Both the position numbers and the translations under genes were made by a program. Source: JAAXHH01 sp965225915 (GTDB lineage Bacteria; JAAXHH01). From it: DNA of 64,000 bases. Within the stretch, counting starts at the first letter, position 1, and each line of letters starts with the position of its first letter. The notes beneath the pieces are model-generated. The model did no database searches. It had not been told where the DNA came from and saw only the letters and a list, made by a program, of their open reading frames with translations. The stretch is taken from NCBI GenBank assembly GCA_965225915.1, contig OZ245326.1, forward strand, positions 3,472,001-3,536,000, read 5' to 3'. This document shows positions 59,372 to 64,000 of this stretch, piece by piece.

Positions 59372-60176
59372 ATGGCGAACGCATTTACGCTCTACACCCA
59401 CTATGTGAGCATCTCCCTTCGGGGGCAGATGCAGTACCGCGTTTCGTTCGTGATGGGTACGCTGGGCCAGTTACTCGGTACGGGCGTGGAATTCGTCGGC
59501 ATCCTGGCTCTGTTCGATCGCTTCGGCGGCCTGAGCCAGTGGTCGTTGGCCGAGGTTCGCCTTTTTCTTCGGGCTCATCAACCTGGCCTTCGCCTTAACC
59601 GATACGGTCTCCCGCGGATTCGACCACGTCGGCGACCTGGTCCGAACAGGAGACTTCGACCGGATGCTGCTCAGGCCGCGAAGCACGGTACTTCAGTTGA
59701 TTGGCCAGGAGTTCATGTTGAAGCAGCTCGGTCGTTTCCTGCAGGGCGGCGGTGTCCTCCTGTGGGCGGTGCTAAGCCTGGAAATAGACTGGACTACGGC
59801 GAAACTGGTATTGACGGTGGCTACCGTGCTCTTCGGTGCATGTTTCTTCCTGGGCCTCTTCGTCAACATCGGCACGCTTTCCTTCTGGACCACCGAAACC
59901 CTGGAACTGATGAACGTCCTGACCTACGGCGGTGTGGAAGCTTCGAAATTTCCCCTTTCCATCTATCGACCCTGGTTCCGCAAGTTCTTCACGATGGTGA
60001 TTCCCATGGGATGCGTAACCTATTTCCCTGTCCTGGCGATTCTCGGCCGGCCAGACCCGCTGGGTACATCGCTCGCGTTTCAGTACACAGCCCCCTTATT
60101 CGGCCTGCTTTACTTTATCATATCGCTGTTTATCTGGCGATTCGGTCTGCGGTACTATCGTTCGACCGGCAGCTAG
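59372..60176 (+). pseudogene. ABC-2 type permease (second), with a +1 frameshift at 59562-59566
   Basis: The N-terminal frame, from ATG 59372, reads A-F-T-L-Y-T-H-Y-V-S-I-S-L-R-G-Q-M-Q-Y-R to W-S-L-A-E-V-R-L-F. The C-terminal frame continues F-F-G-L-I-N-L-A-F-A-L-T-D-T-V-S-R-G-F-D to the end at 60176, with F-D-R-M-L-L-R-P-R. A run of five T at 59562-59566 reading as four would restore the frame through V-R-L-F-F-G-L-I. This is the partner of the first permease, 3 bp downstream. Whether the lesion is real or a homopolymer error cannot be told from sequence alone. Confidence 0.82.
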
Positions 60177-60250
60177 TCGGCGCACTGTCCTTACTTGAAC
60201 AGTCGGCGCACTGTCCTTACTTGAACAGTCGGCGCACTGTCCTTCTTGAC
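60175..60250 (+). repeat. 26-bp tandem repeat, nearly three copies
   Basis: AGTCGGCGCACTGTCCTTAC followed by TTGAAC is repeated at 60175-60200 and 60201-60226, with a third partial copy at 60227-60250. Each copy holds a short inverted core, ACAGT around CGGCGC and ACTGT, that could form a 5-bp hairpin. The first copy overlaps the stop codon of the second permease. Confidence 0.85.
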
Positions 60251-60274
60251 GATACTCCGGTCCGCTTGTTTATT
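60246..60274 (+). promoter_or_regulatory. Possible promoter before the small frameshifted gene
   Basis: TTGACG (60246-60251), 17 nt, and TTTATT (60269-60274) predict a start near 60281, almost at the ATG at 60283. The -35 lies in the last copy of the tandem repeat. Confidence 0.35.
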
Positions 60275-60282
60275 GGTCCGGT

Positions 60283-60583
60283 ATGACTAATGACCGGCAA
60301 TTCAGATCGAACGCCATGTTCGTGGGCACCCGCGGCGTCAAGAAATACCGGGCCACCTATACCCCACTGAGTGAACGCCTCCGACGTGTGGTCGGCGCTG
60401 GAGTTGCATGAAGACTTCACCAAGATCTACATCGACATGTCGGGAATTTCCGGATATCGGTCCCTGCTGGACCTGATCGCCCTCCTGAACAGCTATGCCG
60501 CCGTGTTAAGACCGGAAGCGATCATTGTCAAGAACGGCGCCCTTAAGCACTTCGCCTCCCGTTGCATCCCCTTCGGCGGGTGA
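60283..60583 (+). pseudogene. Small protein of about 100 residues, probably frameshifted; function unknown
   Basis: An ATG at 60283 opens a 42-codon frame (M-F-V-G-T-R-G-V-K-K-Y-R, T-Y-T-P-L-S-E-R). A second frame, 60371-60583, encodes W-S-A-L-E-L-H-E-D-F-T-K-I-Y-I-D-M-S-G, then Y-R-S-L-L-D-L-I-A-L-L and A-L-K-H-F-A-S-R-C. The two join smoothly if one base is lost near 60395. The second part looks like a conserved domain, but no family was recognised. An independent 70-residue ORF starting at GTG 60371 is the alternative. It lies 11 bp before the DUF218-like gene. Confidence 0.45.
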
Positions 60584-60594
60584 TGGAGCCTGGT

Positions 60595-61335
60595 ATGAGC
60601 GAGCACACTGCGACCGGACATTTTCCCGCACCCCTGGCTCGAAAGACGGGCATCCTCGTACATGGATACAACCTGAATGCCGATCAGTGGGAGTCCGTGG
60701 CATGGGGAATTCCCGAGGACCAGGTCGGCCGGGTGCCCATGGGAGTATTCGTCGCCCTTTCCGAGCAAGCGGACGTCATGGTCTTCGGTTCGGGCGCATC
60801 GAAGAAGGGCGGACTGCTGGAATCCGAGGCGACGGCCCTTTTGATGCAGGAGCGATTCGACGCACTCGCCGGTTTTTCGCTTTTTCAAAATCACCTGCCT
60901 GAAGTGAAGAATCCGGATTCAGCCCGTCGATGCAAACAAAGGATCGAATCCATTCTGCACCTGGATACGGGATCACGGAATACCCGGGAGGAAATCGTGC
61001 ATGCCGGAAGGATTTTCGTCGACCAGGGGGTGGAGCGGGTCATCCTGGTTTCGAGTCCGACCCACCTGCCGCGGTGCCTGCGGGACGCCTGCGCGATCTT
61101 TGAAGATAACGGGGAACTGTCCCGGTTGAGAAACGGACTATACGCCGCTCCGAGCGTCACGAGTTACGCGGGGCACACGGCAGCCGATGTCGCCATTTTC
61201 GAACCGCCTCACCGTCCGGACCGCTCCGGCTTGAACATCAGCGGCGTGGTGGCGCGTGTTCACGATATCCCGGATTCAGGTCGAAAGGTGTTTGTCCAGC
61301 GATTGGACGAACTCCTGTCGGAATTCAACGTGTAG
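60595..61335 (+). CDS. DUF218/YdcF-like protein
   Basis: A protein of about 246 residues. The pattern includes G-I-L-V-H-G-Y-N-L-N-A, V-M-V-F-G-S-G-A-S-K-K-G-G-L-L-E-S-E-A, T-R-E-E-I-V-H-A-G-R-I-F-V, and V-I-L-V-S-S-P-T-H-L-P-R-C, which is the layout of YdcF/SanA/ElyC proteins. Members act in envelope biology or bind nucleotide-like ligands, with roles that are still poorly defined. No membrane segment is present. The start ATG 60595 has GGAG 9-10 nt upstream and lies 11 bp after the small gene. Confidence 0.72.
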   Translation: MSEHTATGHFPAPLARKTGILVHGYNLNADQWESVAWGIPEDQVGRVPMGVFVALSEQADVMVFGSGASKKGGLLESEATALLMQERFDALAGFSLFQNHLPEVKNPDSARRCKQRIESILHLDTGSRNTREEIVHAGRIFVDQGVERVILVSSPTHLPRCLRDACAIFEDNGELSRLRNGLYAAPSVTSYAGHTAADVAIFEPPHRPDRSGLNISGVVARVHDIPDSGRKVFVQRLDELLSEFNV

Positions 61336-61389
61336 AACTATGATCATCGGCTGAATTCGGCTTTACGTGGTATTGCGAAGGAGCCAGGC

Positions 61390-62178
61390 ATGATGACCCC
61401 GGAACAAAGGTACCTGTTTGACGTTTTTGGCTACCTGCACATCGAAAACGCACTCTCGAAACAGGAGCTCAGGGCCTGTCAGCGGGCATCGGCCCGTTAC
61501 ATGAACACCCCGGAGGACAGGCTGCCGCCGGGATTCGGTTCGGACGGCAAGAGGCATCTCCACGGCTTTGCCTTCGACAGGTCGCTGGAAGCGTTGACCC
61601 GTCATCCGTCGATCTGGCCCATCGTCCGGGAACTCACCAACGACAGGCCCAGGTTGATCAGCGGCACCCTCCAGGTGGATCGTCCGGGGGAGCCGGCCGT
61701 GGGCGGCCTTCACTGCGCCAGGGAAGGATTCGGCTGGGAAAGCACCCGTTACGAGACCCATCACGGCCGCGTCTATTGCGACGATATCATCGTGTTTCCC
61801 TACCTGGACGACGTTTTGCCGGGCGACGGGGGTCTCATCGTGCTGCCCGGATCCCACAAGGCGAATTTCCCTCGCCCGGAAAGCCTTTTCAACAGCGGTC
61901 TCATGCATGGCGTGGAGGACCTCGCCCCGGGCGTGGTCAACATCACGCCCAAGGCGGGAGACATCATCGTGACTTCGGAACTCATGACCCACGGCATCCT
62001 GGAATGGCGTCCCAGGGATCGTATACGACGCATCCTGGTCCTGCGGTACAAGCCGCAGCATGCCGGACTTCCGATGCCATTCCCGGATGAAATAAAGGCC
62101 GTGCTGTCACCCGAGACGCTGGAATTGATCGAAACCGCCCACTACAACCATGTCAAGGATATCGTAAAGGACGTGTAG
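61390..62178 (+). CDS. PhyH dioxygenase family protein
   Basis: A 262-residue Fe(II)/2-oxoglutarate oxygenase-like protein. G-G-L-H-C-A-R-E marks the first metal site, but the acidic residue after His is three rather than two positions away, so the HxD form is altered. The distal His is in L-M-T-H-G-I-L-E-W, and R-R-I-L-V-L-R-Y-K follows. D-D-V-L-P-G-D-G-G-L-I-V-L-P-G-S-H-K is the family hallmark. AAGGAG is at ideal distance from the ATG. It converges with the enolase-superfamily gene. Substrate unknown. Confidence 0.87.
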   Translation: MMTPEQRYLFDVFGYLHIENALSKQELRACQRASARYMNTPEDRLPPGFGSDGKRHLHGFAFDRSLEALTRHPSIWPIVRELTNDRPRLISGTLQVDRPGEPAVGGLHCAREGFGWESTRYETHHGRVYCDDIIVFPYLDDVLPGDGGLIVLPGSHKANFPRPESLFNSGLMHGVEDLAPGVVNITPKAGDIIVTSELMTHGILEWRPRDRIRRILVLRYKPQHAGLPMPFPDEIKAVLSPETLELIETAHYNHVKDIVKDV

Positions 62179-62195
62179 GTCCGTCAGCGCACTGG

Positions 62196-63290
62196 CTACC
62201 TGCTGGCATCCGGCCTATACCGCGACAGTTCCTTTTCGTTCAGTTCAATGCCCCAGCCGGTACCGGTCGGCGCCGCTATGGTTCCCTCCACCACCACTGG
62301 CATGTTGAGCAGCAGTTCGTTCCGTCCGGTGGGTTGCCTGGGATACTCCAGCATCTCGAAATTCGGGGTGCTGATGCCGAAATGGACCCCCACCATGGTG
62401 GATATGGGCCCGTTGGGGTTGTGGGGGAGGACACGGACGTGGTAGGTCTCCGCCATCGCCGCGATTTTGCGGCCTTCGCCGAATCCTCCGCAGTGGCAGA
62501 GATCCGGCTGTATGTAGTCGGCGGCCTGCTTCTCGAGCAGGTCTCTGTACGCCCACCGGGTATACAGCCGTTCGCCGGTGGCGATGGGGATATTGATGTT
62601 AGAGGAAACCTTCAGCATCTCGTCCACGTTCTCCGGCGGCACCGGTTCTTCATAGAAAAACGGATTGAAGGGCTCCATTAGCCTTCCCATGCGTATGGCC
62701 ATGTTCGGGCTCAACCTTCCATGGCCCTCGATCAGGATGTCGCAGTTTTCTCCGACCGCCTCCCGCGTCGCGCGTATACGTTCAACGGCAAGCCGCATAT
62801 CCGGTATATCCATCCGCTGCTCGGCCAGTCCGAAGGGATCGAACTTCACCGCCCGAAATCCCAGTTCCACCGCCTCGCGGGCCGATTCGGCGAATTCCTC
62901 CGGGGACTGGTCTCCGAACAGCGTGTGCGTATACAACGCAACCTTGTCGCGCACGGCGCCCCCCACCAGATCGTAGACGGGTGCGCCAAGGTCCTTTCCC
63001 TTGATATCCCACAGGGCCTGCTCTACGCCGCTGACCGCGCTCGTCCAGATCGGACCCCCGCGCCAGAATGTGCCGTGGTACATATCCTGCCAGAACTTTT
63101 CGATGTTACCGGGATCCCGTCCAGCGAGGGGCATCTGGCGAATGGCGTGAGCCACCGTGGCGGGGTGGCAATCCGCTGCCGCTTCGCCAAGACCGTTGAT
63201 CCCATGGTCGGTTCTCACCACGATCAGGTATCCCGTTCTTCCGTGTCCCTCGAGGTCGATAGGATAGGTCTCTACTTCAGTAATCTTCAT
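62196..63290 (-). CDS. Mandelate racemase/muconate lactonising enzyme family dehydratase (galactonate dehydratase-like)
   Basis: A 364-residue enolase-superfamily enzyme. Catalytic groups include A-V-K-F-D-P, I-L-I-E-G-H-G-R with the first acidic ligand, F-Y-E-E-P-V with the second, I-P-I-A-T-G-E-R with the third, and the base H-N-P-N-G-P. The G-E-R-L-Y-T-R and Q-P-D-L-C-H-C-G-G blocks resemble D-galactonate dehydratase and related sugar-acid dehydratases. It probably dehydrates an aldonic acid to a 2-keto-3-deoxy acid. It converges with a PhyH gene and diverges from no close neighbour. Confidence 0.9.
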   Translation of the reverse strand: MKITEVETYPIDLEGHGRTGYLIVVRTDHGINGLGEAAADCHPATVAHAIRQMPLAGRDPGNIEKFWQDMYHGTFWRGGPIWTSAVSGVEQALWDIKGKDLGAPVYDLVGGAVRDKVALYTHTLFGDQSPEEFAESAREAVELGFRAVKFDPFGLAEQRMDIPDMRLAVERIRATREAVGENCDILIEGHGRLSPNMAIRMGRLMEPFNPFFYEEPVPPENVDEMLKVSSNINIPIATGERLYTRWAYRDLLEKQAADYIQPDLCHCGGFGEGRKIAAMAETYHVRVLPHNPNGPISTMVGVHFGISTPNFEMLEYPRQPTGRNELLLNMPVVVEGTIAAPTGTGWGIELNEKELSRYRPDASR

Positions 63291-63337
63291 GGGCTGGACT
63301 TCCTCAGGTTTGTTGTTCTACGGCCGGTGAACATGGT

Positions 63338-63343
63338 ATTATA
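63338..63343 (-). promoter_or_regulatory. -10 box TATAAT for the enolase-superfamily gene
   Basis: A perfect TATAAT on the minus strand lies inside the symmetric GGTATAATACC, about 48 bp before the ATG. The -35 region is weak (TCGAAA at 17-nt spacing), so the call rests mainly on the -10. Confidence 0.35.
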
Positions 63344-63412
63344 CCGTTCCGTCACCCGGGTTTCGAGATCGAAGCGGACCGCTCCAGGTTGGACGGCGTG
63401 ACCGTCTCAAAG

Positions 63413-64000
63413 TCAGTCAGGTTTGTTTTTGTCCGGATCGGTAGATACGTGTACGGTCCGGGTGGGGAAGGCCAGTTGCAGGCCGAGGGACTCCACGATT
63501 TCCATGATCCGCAGGTTGACATCCTCCCTGATCCGCAGGTAGTCGGCCCACACCGTTGTCGCGGTGAAATAGTAGACCATGATGTCCAGGGACTCTTCGG
63601 CGATCTCGTTGAAGCGTACGAGCATGGTCGATTCCTGGCTTACCTCGGGATGATTGCGAAGAAGCTGTTCTATCTGTGAAACCGCCTCTCTCATCAACTC
63701 CGAAGGCGTATCGAAAGTGAGTCCCACCGTGATCCATACGCGGCGGTAGGGACGCGACGAGATATTGTCGATCACGAATTCCGCCAACCGGTTGTTGGGA
63801 ATGGCGATGAGGGTCTGTTCAAAAGTCCGGATCCGGGTACTGCGAAAACCGACGCTTTCGACCACACCTTCGATCTCCCGGTCCGGCGACATGATCCAAT
63901 CCCCCGCGACAAAGGGCCGGTCGACCAGCAGCATGATGGATCCGAAGACGTCGGCCAGGGTTTTCTGAGCGGCGAGGGCCACGGCAAGGCCGCCGATCCC
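63413..64000 (-). CDS. Mechanosensitive ion channel MscS family protein, C-terminal part (truncated by right edge)
   Basis: The frame is open to the window end, so the N-terminal membrane part is missing. The visible 195 codons begin G-I-G-G-L-A-V-A-L-A-A-Q-K-T-L-A-D-V-F-G-S, the conserved pore-lining TM3 pattern, then the beta domain F-V-A-G-D-W-I, R-T-F-E-Q-T-L-I-A-I-P-N-N-R-L, and the C-terminal cage. MscS channels open under membrane tension and release solutes during osmotic downshock. An internal GTG at 63982 is not the true start. Confidence 0.9.
   Translation of the reverse strand, partial: GIGGLAVALAAQKTLADVFGSIMLLVDRPFVAGDWIMSPDREIEGVVESVGFRSTRIRTFEQTLIAIPNNRLAEFVIDNISSRPYRRVWITVGLTFDTPSELMREAVSQIEQLLRNHPEVSQESTMLVRFNEIAEESLDIMVYYFTATTVWADYLRIREDVNLRIMEIVESLGLQLAFPTRTVHVSTDPDKNKPD

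Noticed and set aside
60175..60250. A CRISPR array
   Set aside because: The units are directly contiguous with no spacers, and no cas gene is present.

Overview
The window reads as a chromosomal piece of a GC-rich, Gram-negative, heterotrophic bacterium. It carries KDO synthesis (kdsA, kdsB), a late lipid A acyltransferase and lptC-lptA-lptB, so the cell has a lipopolysaccharide outer membrane. It also has sigma-54, HPr kinase with HPr and enzyme I, a lamin-tail secreted protein with a FlgD-like C-terminus, four phytanoyl-CoA-dioxygenase-type (PhyH) proteins, a sulfatase, and many sugar-acid and dehydratase/aldolase genes. This mix resembles uncultured FCB-group or Poribacteria/Latescibacterota-like genomes; that placement is inference from gene content and needs marker-gene phylogeny. 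No IS element, phage, CRISPR array or rRNA was seen. One tRNA (Phe) is present.

Layout. 1-8.3 kb: the end of an IlvD-type dehydratase, a cysteine hydrolase, a PfkB kinase, gcvT, a secreted lamin-tail protein with a duplicated acidic/proline repeat, a divergent PRPP synthetase, an orphan TRAP substrate-binding lipoprotein and a beta-propeller protein. 8.4-22.2 kb (minus): a PhyH gene and a long tightly packed run pcrA-gatC-kdsB-kdsA-lpxL-lptC-lptA-lptB-rpoN-hpf-hprK-ptsH-ptsI, joining envelope lipid synthesis to a regulatory PTS and sigma-54. 22.4-25.9 kb (plus): a GHMP sugar kinase, a nucleotidyltransferase and an RraA-like protein. 25.9-35.9 kb (minus): an MFS-HEAT fusion, a sodium/solute symporter, an AAA ATPase, pyruvate kinase and an unusual isoleucyl-tRNA synthetase.

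36-41.6 kb: a YgjP-like peptidase, a sulfatase, a frameshifted PhyH gene, and an ECF sigma factor with an anti-sigma protein fused to a bactofilin-like domain. 41.8-50.4 kb (minus): glcF, a FmdB zinc ribbon, pepA, a metallophosphoesterase and a two-gene NAD-linked formate dehydrogenase. 50.7-54.2 kb: a DapA-like lyase opposed by a FAH-family enzyme, a HEAT/zinc-ribbon protein and an isocitrate/tartrate-dehydrogenase-like enzyme. 54.4-64 kb: a pentaheme cytochrome, tRNA-Phe, a PhyH-HEAT fusion, an ABC-2 exporter with two frameshifts, a 26-bp tandem repeat, a DUF218-like protein, another PhyH protein, an enolase-superfamily dehydratase and the end of an MscS channel.

The most unusual points are three HEAT-repeat proteins with unrelated partners (a transporter, a dioxygenase and a ClpX-like zinc ribbon), the anti-sigma/bactofilin fusion, an IleRS whose HIGH motif reads HHAW, a kinase/nucleotidyltransferase pair resembling a plant-like UDP-sugar salvage route, and several genes that look leaderless or start with TTG or GTG. 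Three clear single-base frameshifts and one possible one, three of the four within 57.6-60.6 kb, could be real decay or assembly indels.
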